Shown here: in pieces, positions 37,901-48,777 of the stretch
How the letters are laid out: each line of letters opens with the position of its first letter
Numbering within the stretch: position 1 is the first letter of the stretch
NCBI GenBank assembly: GCA_000181795.3
Contig: CM012954.1
Location: 16,964,158-17,028,157 of the forward strand
Direction: 5' to 3'
From: Trichinella spiralis
Lineage: Eukaryota; Nematoda; Enoplea; Trichinellida; Trichinellidae
DNA length: 64,000 bases
Position numbers and translations under genes: made by a program
The notes under the pieces: generated by a model
The model's input: the letters and a program-made list of their open reading frames with translations, nothing else
Database searches by the model: none
Told to the model about the DNA's origin: nothing

Positions 37901-37904
37901 ATAA
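31985..37904 (+). CDS. abl: Abl-family non-receptor tyrosine kinase
   Basis: Abl kinases relay signals to the actin cytoskeleton. Eight exons close in phase: 31985-32105, 32488-32679, 34124-34702, 34767-35109, 35314-36179, 36317-37087, 37168-37370 and 37437-37904 (1180 residues). Order: N-terminus MGAKAGKH, comparable to the myristoylated Abl-1b start; SH3 ([17 protein letters not shown]); SH2 ([15 protein letters not shown]); kinase with G-loop [13 protein letters not shown], lysine in VAVKTLKED, gatekeeper Thr in IITEF, RDLAARN, DFG, activation-loop Tyr in EETYTAKAG and APEGLAYN; a long linker with PPTPPPR, an SH3-binding type motif; and a C-terminal F-actin-binding helical domain (last ~115 residues, [20 protein letters not shown]). 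All catalytic residues are present. A run of ten glycines is inserted inside SH3 (about residues 139-148). Confidence 0.96.
32813..32854 (+). other. Hairpin in Abl intron 2
   Basis: AGGTCAACGAGGC at 32813-32825 pairs with GCCTCGATTGACCT at 32841-32854 with one bulged base, leaving a 15-base loop. It lies in the 1.44-kb intron 32680-34123, which is otherwise AT-rich without exon-like frames. It is short for a microRNA precursor. Confidence 0.35.
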
Positions 37905-38288
37905 GTTGGTGTTCTTCTCTTCTCTTTTATTTCTCCCCACCCTATAAAGTTTCACTCCAGTTTTTATCCGTTCGTGGGAAAGATGCGAATCAAGATTTAT
38001 TATTCACACGATTCACTGCTTCGTTCGTTGCATCCAATTTATAAAAAATGCTTCTTTATCCATATATCTCTGTTACTTACTGTGAGGGCATTGTTATTAT
38101 TGTTGTTTTTCATTTCCTGTTATCTCATTATTATTATTATTAGCAATCATTATTACTGTTTCGATTTGTTGCTGCTATAGCTTGAATTAGCATCAGCAAC
38201 AACAACAACAACGTTTGTCATCTGCATATTCTTGGACTTCTCGTTCACGTTTTTTCAACATCTGCACAATTTTGATTGATTCGTCATT

Positions 38289-38327
38289 TTCTTCTTCTTC
38301 TTCTTCTTATATTATTATTATTATTAT
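38289..38327. repeat. (TTC)n/(ATT)n microsatellite
   Basis: Tandem TTC units followed by ATT units in the convergent region between Abl and SCAI. Confidence 0.85.
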
Positions 38328-38410
38328 CAATATTGTTTGTTTGTTGTTGAGAACAAAACAACAACGCTTTGTTTTTTGATGAATTTTGTTTCTTTTTATT
38401 TACTGAGTTG

Positions 38411-38609
38411 CAGTTCAGTTGGAGCAAATAAACTAGTCAGCAAACGGTTTCGTCACTTTCTCGGAAAGCAGACAGAACATCCAAGATGCAAGCTAAATCA
38501 AGTACAAGACGTATCAAATTCGGGCTTTGGACAATTTCAGCGTCTTCCAATGGCGGGGAGCTTCGAGGAAGATAATCATGATTGCCCTGGCAAAAAAGAT
38601 ACGTACTGA
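38411..38609 (+). other. Unassigned exon-like open frame downstream of Abl
   Basis: A T-rich acceptor ending TTGCAG (or TTCAG four bases later) precedes about 65 stop-free codons beginning VGANKLVSKRFRHFLGKQ and ending CPGKKDTY-stop at 38609. Composition is coding-like, in contrast to the low-complexity DNA around it. If spliced from Abl exon 6 (phase 1) to the second acceptor it stays in frame and would give an Abl isoform without the actin-binding end. It could instead belong to 3' UTR. I recognise no domain. Confidence 0.35.
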
Positions 38610-38686
38610 TCATTCATTGCATTTGGTGAAAAATAATAAGAGCTAACAACAACACAACCACAACAGCAACAACAATAGTGATCCAA

Positions 38687-41600
38687 TCACGACGTATATA
38701 TATGTTTTTTGAAACTAACTCTAAAGTTGCGATGCATACGCAACGTGCATTGGCAAAACAGAAATCGTAACAGTAACGTTCTGAGAAAAGCATCCGAATA
38801 GAACGCTTTGTAAGATGAATCTGTAATAATGAATTTATTAAAATGATCATAATAATAACAGTAAAAAATAGCATACCGACTAATTTGGAACGGACAAGCA
38901 ATCGACTAGCCTCGGCGTAGAATTTATCGACATGAGCTTGACATTTATCCCACAACGCAACTGGTATGCGGACAATATTGCAAACGAAGCAATAAGCCGT
39001 CAGTGGACAATGTAAAAACATGGTAAAAATGCTCCCACGTTGTGGCTGCTCTGTACAATAGCAAAAATTTTATTACATCGAACAAATTATATATTAATGA
39101 ATGTTTATCATTATTAACCTTGCAGGAACAGTGGCATGTCGACTGGTGAACACATTACTATCAATGGTTGGCCAAACAAACTTTTCATCGACTACAAATG
39201 AATATTGAAGAAACAATTAATAATGAAATATTGAAACTTACCAAAAAAGCTGTACTGTTATTACTTTCGACAATCAATAGCAATGGTTTCCTGAGCAGAG
39301 GATACAAATCGCCAGGATACAGACTGAAAAAAATAAATATATGCATATATTTAGATTTATTATATGTGTTTGTTTCTCTTTTCGTTTGCACCATTGCAAA
39401 TTGCAAGGCGGTTCAGAATAATAATCATCGACCAAATCTCCACTGTTTCTTGACACCTCGCCACAATTTAACACTACACCACCGCTGTCATAAGATTCTG
39501 AAATTGTTATTATTGAATTTAATTTCACGTGATCACAACTGCTTCGTATACCGCTTCCAGCTTTAGCTTGCGGACTGCAACCATCACCAGAAATATAAAT
39601 CAATAACACTGAATCTGGACCAAGTTGCTCATATGAGCAGAGCATGTGTTGAAGTAGAAAATCAAATTTCGGCTTGTACAAAAGGCATTTTCTTGGATTT
39701 GCATTGCTAGATTCTCCACTGTTCTAAAAGTTGGAATAAATTTTGAAAAAAAAATCAATATCAAATAAAATAAATTAGATAACTTTACACTAACACTGAA
39801 AGATTTTCCTGGTGCTGGTGAGGAATCAACGCGATGATTAGCATAATTGCTATCGTCTTCAATTTCATATTCCAGCACTTGCAGTATCCAATACATATCC
39901 AAAGTGAACTCACCAAAAGTAACCTGAAAAAGTAAAACTATAAATTTATAAAATACACACTTTAAACTACCTGATTTCTAGTGCATCCAATAACTAAAGC
40001 TTCGGTAAGGGTGAGTCCAAATGAAAATGCATTTTTTTCAACATAAGGCAGTGAATAAGCGGCCAAACGGTGACTAATAATCACCGACGATGAATCAATG
40101 TCGACAATATTGACCACATTGTCTGCCTGGGATAATAAGTATTGTTTATTAAAAATAAAATACAACAACAAATAATAAATATTACCTCAACAAATGTTTT
40201 AATTTCTGTCAATACCAGAGACCAATCCAATTGATCATCACGATCATATCTCGATATATAACTGTCCACCAGACGATTCATATCCTATGAAAAGAACAGA
40301 AAAGAATAAGAAAAAATGGTGAAATTATAAAATAAAAAATAGAACAAATTTGCATATTTTATTAAAGAATTCAAATAAAATTACCTTGATCAAATCTCGA
40401 ACTTGTTTCATTTTTTTCAAAAGCAAACATACCACAATAAAACGTGCATGATATCGCAATTTTTTCAAAGCTAGCTCTGGTCTGAAATTGAAAATTTAAC
40501 AAATTAAAATTCAAAAAATTTTCAATTTTCACATACTTTTCATCCAATCCTGCCGTGCAAAAATATTGTCGCGAACGAATAGCCAAATAAAAAGCGTACG
40601 CTTCGAGCAAATAAGCCGTATTGCTTGTTCGCACACTGTAATCAATTTTCCTTTTCTTATTAATTGAAATTATGCAAAAAGGAATTTTATAGTATTATTT
40701 TATTTTTTGAAAATAAAAATATGAATTCTTCGATTAAAATGTTAAAATTTTGACATTTTTTCGTAAAAAAACATTTTACAGCCAAAAAATGATGCATCAG
40801 CATCAATCAATTGAAATGAAACTTGTACAACATTCAAATCAGAGAAATCTCTTCTCATTGAAGCAATCAAATTCGAAACAAATTATTATTATTATTCTTT
40901 TAAATTAGAAATAAAAAAACTTACTAATAATGATAATATAGTTGACCAATTTTCGAAGCAATTTCTCCAATTTGCCATCTTTTCAAACCATAGCATGCAT
41001 TCAGAACAGTACTAAAATCAATTTGGAAAAACAATATTCGACAACAATTTTTAAATAATATAATAAACAAAAAGTATGCATATTTTGCGCAAAGTGATAA
41101 TGATAAATATTGCCATTTCATCAGTATTGACAACGAAGAAATGTCAGGTTTACTCATGAAATCAATTTGACATGCGCTTACTTCTTTTAGAAACATTTCA
41201 CTTTTTTCTTTTTTAATTTTAAATTCCATTTTAAGCATGTCAACATTATTTAAACTTGAAAAATGTGATTCAGTGAAAAGTGAACAAAATGAATTAATAT
41301 TCATAGTAACAGAACTGTAAATATTGAAGCAGTAAAAACAACCCGAATATGGTATTATTAAATAAGAAACACAAAACAAAACAAAATAAAATATATAAAA
41401 ATTATACAAATTGAATTTGATCACTTTACAATGAGGAATTTAATTTTTCAAATTCGAATAAAGGAGAAATAAAATAATAAAGGGAAAATGTCGAATCTAA
41501 TATTGTAGCATATTCTTATATCAGTTTAATGCCAAGTAATTTAAATTTCATTATTAGTTATTTATTTTCATGGGAAGTAAAAAAACAGAAATAATTTTGT

Positions 41601-43817
41601 TAATCTTCCGTTTATTTATTTAATTATAGTGATATTATTTCAATAATGTTTGGCATAAAGTGAACGTGACAGAAATAATACAATTTCCTAAAAGTAGGGA
41701 TATGAAAAATCAATTCCCATCGCCCTCATATAGTTAGTTCTATATTGAAAATATCTTTATCTGTCGTTTTTATCACAATGAATTGGAATTGATCTTCCAC
41801 TTTTGCATAGTGCACGCAGTCAACCATTGCCAAGCAATCAAACAATTTTAAATGTGCAATTGTGAAATGGACGAAATTATTGAGCAATCACAGTTTGTTG
41901 ACCAGACGGTAATCTTTTATAAAAGGTAATTAATAAAACTTTTATGATTATCATCAGAGAAATAATTGTTCATTCAGAATCATAATCAAAAGGTGCAGCC
42001 GCACGCAAAACTACTCTTTCGTGCAAATCAAGCGTACAGTAAAACAGCCAGACCAATATTCAAATATGCATGTTTATCTTGAAATTTCAAATTCAGAAAA
42101 GTTAAAATGAAAGTAAACAAACAAAAAATTACTCATTAAAAATAAATTTTACTCTTACCGATTTTGCTGTTGAAACTTCCATAATCTAGTGAACACGTCA
42201 AAGGTTCGAAAAAAATGTTGCATCCAGTGTTTACCATTGAACAACTGCAAGTCCCTAAAAAGATAATCAATATATATATATATATTTATATACGCATGTA
42301 TACATGTTATTATAATCAAAGAAAGAATTCAAGTCAAGATGCTTTTCCTTGTCAATCAGCAGTGCTAAAAGACAAAAATTATTTTCTGCTGATCGAATTT
42401 AAAACTGCAATCAGTATCATTTCTAAAAATCAAAATGGCAATAGAATAATCTTTTTACGTTTCTCTTTGACTAATGATGATCCGTTTTGAAGAAAAGTGT
42501 CTGCTCAGGATTGTTTTCACTTCACAAATTGCTATGCAACAGTTTAAATAATAACAATAAAAACAATAATTCCTTCACCAATATGCCACATAAAAAGCAA
42601 CGCACACGTAATATTAGTAGTAGTCACTATTTAAGAAAATCAAATTATCTTCAAAAATCTGCAAATGAACAAATTTCATCTTTTCCATGCAAAAAGCTTT
42701 GCCCTGATGACAAAATTCGCTAATAACAACAACAACAACAAACTATATTAACAACTTGTAGCATAATCAGTGATGTCAGTCAGTTTCATTTTTGTTTTCT
42801 GCTTTTCAATAACATAGATAAATTTTTTAAAAAATTCATATTTTTTAAAATTTCATCTTCAACAGTATTCAATAAATGAATTATTATTATTATTTATCTT
42901 GATATTGAAAAATGAGAAGTGCAATTATCGAGTGTGAGAGTGAACATATTGGAACAGGCTCAAGTTGTTTGTTATTTATCCTCTAGGTAATTCATTTCCA
43001 ACCCTAGTTTACTGGTTGAAAGAAATATTGAATTATTGAAATAACAACAACAATAGTAATAATAGTAATAATAATAATAATAAGACTGGGAAAGCCAATC
43101 GACCGGTGATGAGAAAAGTGAATTCTGATTTTCAAGTTGGTCCCAATGCGATCTTGCAGTGGGTTAACAGGACGCCACCGGCTTCGCATTTACAATAGAT
43201 CAAAACGTGGCTATAATCAAAGTCGACAAAGCCGCGGCACTTCTTAACTGAAAATTTGTTTTCAATTTCACAAACCGATCGATCATCATTCATTAAGAAA
43301 TTGGAAATGATCACCCGAATAACCCCCAAAACCGTAAACATTGAAACTATTGTCAACGTAAAACTTTGTTATACATTTCTAAAAAGTGTTCATAAATTTT
43401 CTACTTATTATTTAATCAATATTATACTTATGAAATTATAAGTTGAAATTTAATTTTGAAACGAAAAAAATTAATGCAAATCAAACAAACATTTCATAAC
43501 CAGTGTTTCAAATTTAAAATGAAATTAACTGAATAACAACTATGAAGTTAAAAAAGGATGAAAAACAAATTAAAAGAATATTTTTTATATATAATATAAT
43601 TTTGTTAAAGCAAAAAGATGAAATAAAAACAGAAAAATACTAGTGCAATTAAATTATGGACAAATAATTAACGAAACACTGGCATGGTGGGGTACAAAAA
43701 TTCTACTCGCCTGAGACCATTGAACAGTTGGCGAGATTTTTCCAAAAGGTAACAAAATTCATTCACCACCTCCTTTTCGTGTTCAGTCACGTACAAGCTG
43801 TCCTGGTCAACGGCCAT
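38687..43817 (-). CDS. SCAI: SCAI (suppressor of cancer cell invasion) homologue
   Basis: SCAI is a nuclear cofactor that restrains MRTF-SRF transcription and takes part in DNA break repair. 13 exons close in phase (554 residues; human 606): 43817-43711, 42254-42159, 41011-40925, 40635-40537, 40481-40385, 40284-40186, 40126-39971, 39923-39795 (donor may be 39789), 39723-39392, 39323-39242, 39191-39119, 39050-38877 and 38820-38687. Family blocks: HFFRTFDVFTRLWKFQQQNR, YGLKRWQIGEIASKIGQLYY, KPELALKKLRYHARFIVVCL, LYPGDLYPLLRKPLLLIVES, LFGQPLIVMCSP, QPQRGSIFTMFLHCPLTA and FLRTLLLRFLFC. The start ATG has an in-frame stop upstream. Intron 1 (1456 bases) begins GCGAGT, the only donor that keeps frame. 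The gene converges on Abl, leaving 782 bases between stops. Confidence 0.94.
43042..43083. repeat. (AAT)n / (AAC)n microsatellite
   Basis: Trinucleotide run ATAACAACAACAATAGTAAT... passing into (AAT)n, within SCAI intron 1. Confidence 0.85.
43132..43356 (-). CDS. Possible small cysteine-rich protein nested in SCAI intron 1
   Basis: A 74-codon ATG-to-stop frame on the minus strand. It begins with a mainly hydrophobic stretch (MTIVSMFTVLGVIRVIISNF), then has five cysteines in 46 residues: VCEIENKF, KKCRGFVDFDYSH, IYCKCEAGG and THCKIALG. The 3' half (43132-43250) is clearly richer in G and C than the intron around it, which argues for coding or a conserved element. No family is recognised. The odd cysteine count, the arginine inside the hydrophobic part and a competing plus-strand reading (GPNAILQWVNRTPPASHLQ) make it uncertain which strand, if any, is coding. 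Confidence 0.3.
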   Translation of the reverse strand: MTIVSMFTVLGVIRVIISNFLMNDDRSVCEIENKFSVKKCRGFVDFDYSHVLIYCKCEAGGVLLTHCKIALGPT

Positions 43818-45139
43818 TGCCAACGGACAGCGAATTCACTCACTCTGGACATTCCCTCAGCAACGAGGCACCGATCAGACGACGCATGCCGCTCGCGACA
43901 GCGCCTGACGATCAATAAAATTACCTTCTGGATTACGGTATGGGAAAATTAAGTTTACAACTTGTTGGCGGTTGCTGTGATTGAATCTGAAATGGAAATT
44001 TTTTCGACTGTTGATCAGATTTGTGAATGAAGTTGAAAAAGGAAACTTCACATCCCCACTTTCGAAAATGTAGAAAATACTGTAAAAATTGCATTACAAC
44101 AACCACAATTGACGATGTTGTTGAAATTTTCCATTTCGAATGCATGTGGTGGAATTAATGAATTCTAAAAATAAAAAATTTCAACACCAACAACTGGTGA
44201 ATGTTGAATTTGACAAATTGAAACCAAGTGAAAATTGATCGCTTCATTTTTTCTCATCGTTGCATTTTTGTTGAACAGCTTGGAAATGTTACGTGTTTTT
44301 TTTTGCTTTCAACTTCCGCATTCAATTGGACCGTCGGTTTTTTTTTCTTGTTCAACGCAAACAATTTTGCTTTCGCACAACACAAAACATCAGTATGACG
44401 TATGAAAGTGTGAAATGTTGACAATGAAATGCAAATTTTATCCTGATTATCGATCGTCACGTGCAAAAGTGAAAAATGAACAAACTTGTGGTTACAATGA
44501 ATTCAAATTGTACAACTTGTGATATTTCTGTTCAATATGACAAAACAGAAACAATTGGGGTTAATTGCTTTTTGATTTTTGCAACAGAATCTTTTCGCAC
44601 TTGACATGCTGTAAATTTTAAGTGATAATAAAGTTCAAATATAGTAGGCGCCCAAGAGGCAACGCAAGGAAATATATAATTGGTATAGTAGGCAGGGGAA
44701 ATGGTGATAAATTGAACGTTGACAAATACGTCAGTCGTTTATCGCGGCACGTCGAATTGCAATCGAACGCATCCATCAGTGTTTTGTTCTTATTTGCCGT
44801 ATATTTTATTTATTCAAGGGCGAATTTTCCAATTTGTTCACCAATTGATCTTCAGAACACAAGACACAAGCAGCGATCGCTAGTCATTTTTTCCTTTTTC
44901 AGTCAATTTTTCCGTCTTTATTCATTTCAATGCTCGAGCGTAAATTTTCAATTGTTGACCTACTTAATTCGTTTGTATTTCAAAATTTTACCCGAAACAG
45001 CATGCTGATACGTCAAGGTGTGCGGTTCAATTATTGCAGTTTATTTGATGATTATTTCGTTTTGAAAATTAATTTTTTAAATTTTTTCATTGAAGAAGGT
45101 TCGAAAAGTCGATCCACGAAAAGCTTGTCCATTTTCGGC
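43818..45139. other. Divergent upstream region, SCAI/TMEM229-like
   Basis: No exon-like frame with supporting similarity. 44640-44790 is less AT-rich and could be promoter or 5' UTR of the plus-strand gene. The 5' end of SCAI mRNA should lie in 43818-44000. Confidence 0.45.
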
Positions 45140-45730
45140 ATGGACAGCGGCTCGAAATTGTGTCGCTTCAACAACGGCAAGCCGGAAGCGAGAAGAATCC
45201 CGGCAGTGTTACGGTTTTACATTTACGCATTGCATGGTCTGGCGATGGAAATCGTTTTTACAGCTCTGTTTGAAATTGTCATCAACGGCGGCAACAGAAA
45301 ATTGCACGGTCTGACCAGCATTTGGGCGGCTTTCATTTACGGCTTTACCATGCTCACCGGAGAGGTGGTTTATTTAAGCTTGCAGGATCGCTGTTCGCTG
45401 CTCGTGCGAGGAGTTTTCTACCTAATCTGGGCTTACATCTGGGAATTCAGGCAAGCAGCAAGTTTATTCATTATTATTAATTATTTTATTACATTTTTTC
45501 AATCCAAAATTCAAATTTTCAGCACAGGCTTGTTGTTGCGTCAATTCGACGCTTGCCCCTGGGATTACGGTCACTATCCTGGTCAATTTATGGGTTTGGT
45601 CACCGTCGTCTACGCACCGTTCTGGTACGTGGCCGGTCTCCTGACGGAAATTCTGCTAATAAGACGCGCATTGAACGTCCCTTCGTCGTTGTCGACTGCC
45701 TTTGCCGCATGCAATTTAAAAAACGATTAA
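45140..45730 (+). CDS. TMEM229-like multi-pass membrane protein
   Basis: Two exons close in phase: 45140-45450 and 45523-45730 (172 residues; human TMEM229B 167). Family features: FYIYALHGLAMEIVFTALFE, KLHGLTSIWAAFIYGFTML, RGVFYLIWAYIWEF joined to STGLLLRQFDACPWDY, and FMGLVTVVYAPFWYVAGLL. Several membrane helices are visible. TMEM229 proteins are ABC-transporter-permease-like in sequence but have no established function. The intron begins GCAAGC, a GC-AG intron: no GT donor keeps the conserved WEF-STGLLLRQF junction in frame. The frame is open 70 codons further upstream, but that part is AT-rich and unlike the family, so the ATG at 45140 is preferred. Confidence 0.85.
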   Translation: MDSGSKLCRFNNGKPEARRIPAVLRFYIYALHGLAMEIVFTALFEIVINGGNRKLHGLTSIWAAFIYGFTMLTGEVVYLSLQDRCSLLVRGVFYLIWAYIWEFRQAASLFIIINYFITFFQSKIQIFSTGLLLRQFDACPWDYGHYPGQFMGLVTVVYAPFWYVAGLLTEILLIRRALNVPSSLSTAFAACNLKND

Positions 45731-45874
45731 AAATTATCCCCCATCAAACTTCACTTGGAATTGCTTCTTCTCCTCCGACAGAGAGGGCAAGAAAACAAAC
45801 AAACAAATTTTCATAATATTTCCTTTTATTCTTTTCCCCGTGATCAATGAACAATTCATCATTCATTCATTCAT

Positions 45875-48602
45875 TCACAGATTTTTCTCACTGCCGATAC
45901 GCACAAAGCCTGGTGAACTGCAATAAGTGAACGAATTTCTCAACGACGCTGCCGACAAATGTTCAGCTTCGTCCAGAAAGTCGTCCATCACTGTATCACC
46001 ACTGTTACAGTCTTCCTCTTCCGTTGTAAGCCACTGCTCTGCCAATGTTTGATCGTATTCTTTGTACACATCTTCAATGAATGTGAATGAACTGAAATAT
46101 ACATGTTATAATTATTTAATCTTTTTTTTTTCTAATTGCTCCAACCAATCGATATTGTTGTGCAATAAAAAGAAGAAGATGAAAAAATTACCGTCTCAAT
46201 GGCTGCGGATCGAACGGGAAAAAGTTGCCCAAATTCCACTCTGCAACTAAACGAAGCTGTTTAAGCCTGTCATTTCGTTCCAGTGTCACATAGCAAAATG
46301 CCAACTGATAGTTACTGCAAACAATAAAAAAGAACGTGGGAATTTTTAAACAGTCATACAAACATTGCTGTGATAAAAGTTGTTCAACTTACCGAGATAC
46401 GTTGGCAAAGTTTCTTACCAAATGGTTCGAGCAGTACTGAAGTGGGTTCAACTCGCACGTTACAATTCGATGCAAATTCAATCGTACTAGATTGTCATAT
46501 CCTGTTTAAAAAAATATTGTTTTTTAATTTCAAATTTTATCGAAATAATTTTCAAATCGAAAAAATCGCTAAATTCTTTTGCTTTCAAATCAGACTAAAA
46601 ATTCTCACTATTTTACACTTCAACGTCATACTGTAGTGACATGAAAAAATTTCATTGGTATTACCATTGGTTAAGTTAATCAGCTCCCTGCATCTGAAGC
46701 TGAAGATGTAAAACACCGCTTGGCAAATGCAATAAAACGAACAGTGCAACTGAGGATGTGAACGATTAACATCATCCTGTTCGCATATGTATTGTTGTAT
46801 CCACTGCGTCCAACTTAGCAAATACTTCATAATCTCTCTGAAAGAAACGTCAAAAATTATTTAAATATTAATATGCATGTGTATTTGTAGATATAGAAAA
46901 AAAAACAATTATTTTTTACTCTATTGGTATGAAATTTGCACGAGCTATGAAACTCGCCAAATATGATGCAGCGTTCAGACGCAACGGCGAGGAAACACTG
47001 GCAGAAACTGTACATTCCCAAAGCAGTTTCACAAATTGCCGATAGTATTTCTGCGAAAAATAACCAAAATTAATGTTAACATAATTAACATTAAACAAAT
47101 CTACTTTTCGCAAACTGCACATGTAAAACCATATAAACTGCACAACGCTACTGCTGCGCAAAGGTAAGACAGACCGGATGAAAACTGAAATCAACGATTC
47201 AAACAATTCGTCTGTCCGATTTTCATTTAAATTTCCTGAATTAGTGAAAAAACAATAATTAGTGAAATTTCAAATGAAAAAAAATATATATAAACATTCA
47301 TTACCATCAGGAAAAAAGCATTCATTTTGTAAAAAACTCAACAGATCCGATAAACAAATATCCAATTTATTCAACAACTGATGTGCTCCACTCTGTTTAT
47401 TTGATGCAGTTTCAGATTTATCTAATTTCTTAAAAAATAAAAGAAAAATAAGAATTTACAAATATAAAAGCATAATACTGTACTAACCATCTCAAAAATG
47501 CCTTCTGCACTGGAAACGGATCTATTTGACATGTCATGCATTACCTGAAAAAAATTTAAGCGAAATTTGACAAACAAAACGTTATGACAATAACACTTAT
47601 TAATTACATCATTCTTTGTCATCTCTTCAATAATCAAACCCAAAATGTTCCTTTCCAAATGTGGTAAATACTGGGTGGAATGAAGCAAATTTCGCGCGTA
47701 ATCACGCAAAATTACAGTATGCTGTCCGTGGTATGGATATGCATTTACAAAAGAGGTGAATATACGATTTACACACCTAAAAAATGTATGCTTTTCATTT
47801 TCATCATAATTAAAATTTCAAAAGAACAAAAAAAAACAATCATACACTGGATATATTTCAAATAATTTTTTCAATGCTCGATGAGCTTCTGTATAGATTA
47901 TTCTTCGTTTTATCGCGTTTTCATTGTCATCGTCTTCAACAGTACAAGTTGGTGAAATCGTACCTAAGGAAAATTAAATTTTAAACTTACATGACCAGTA
48001 TTAAATCTCCGGGTTGTGCAAGTGATTAATTAATTAAAAATGCCTTGATAACTTACCTGGTTTCAACTTCTTCACAAAGCACATCAAAACGTTGTCAACA
48101 CAAGAAACATCTGCCAGCGTCAGTTGAATCAATATATCTACATGAGTTCTTATCAACTTTCTCGAAAGCTTCATCCAATCCAAATTCTAAAATTACAACG
48201 GAAAAATAACAAGCATAGTAATTAAATAATTTTCTGCAAACAAATGCACAAAATTAAAAACAATAAAAACCATACAAAGATTATTGACACCAGCTTCTGC
48301 AAAGATCTATTGACAAGCATGGATACGCACAATTTCAATCCCATCAACACACGAGATAGTTCTTTTTCCTGTTCAATAAACTTCATAAGTGACAAAAAAA
48401 ATTCATACATAAATTTTAAAAAAGAAAGTAAAACTCACTTCAGGTTGAGCTTCGTTTAAAATTGACAAAATTGAACAATAATTCATCGAATTACCCTGAA
48501 TGAAATAAAACAATAGAGTGAAATTTACATAATAAAACATTTATTAAAAATTACCTCCAAGAATTCTTGGAGAGCACTTTTGACGTCCAGCACAGAGGTC
48601 AT
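45875..48602 (-). CDS. RRN3: RRN3 (TIF-IA), RNA polymerase I initiation factor
   Basis: RRN3 bridges RNA polymerase I and the promoter selectivity factor, and so sets rRNA synthesis. 14 exons close in phase (559 residues; human 651): 48602-48555, 48495-48439, 48368-48276, 48186-48057, 47963-47846, 47776-47608, 47544-47488, 47428-47305, 47235-47105, 47050-46920, 46837-46665, 46501-46393, 46314-46192 and 46091-45875. Matching blocks: LPHLERNILGLIIEEMTK, VVQFIWFYMCSLRKV-type helix, LRLNAASYLASFIARANFIP, CICQAVFYIFSFRCRELI, RIVTCELNPLQYCSNHLVRN and FFPFDPQPLRRS near the end. The Ser/acidic linker in the middle is shorter than in human. Only 175 bases separate its start from the stop of the glutaredoxin gene upstream on the same strand. 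Confidence 0.92.
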
Positions 48603-48777
48603 TTGAGGAACAACTGCATTCTGTAAATTAGCATATAAATATTTTTTATCAATTAAATTCGACAACAACAAAACAAAAAAAATAGGAATGTATCGCTCGA
48701 AAAGAACTTCGTCAGCATCATGAATAAATGAAAACAATATTCATAAAATTTTATTCATAAAACTGTCACAAAATAAA

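Noticed and set aside
44930-45139. N-terminal extension of the TMEM229-like protein
   Set aside because: The frame is open but AT-biased and unlike the family; the ATG at 45140 gives the normal length.
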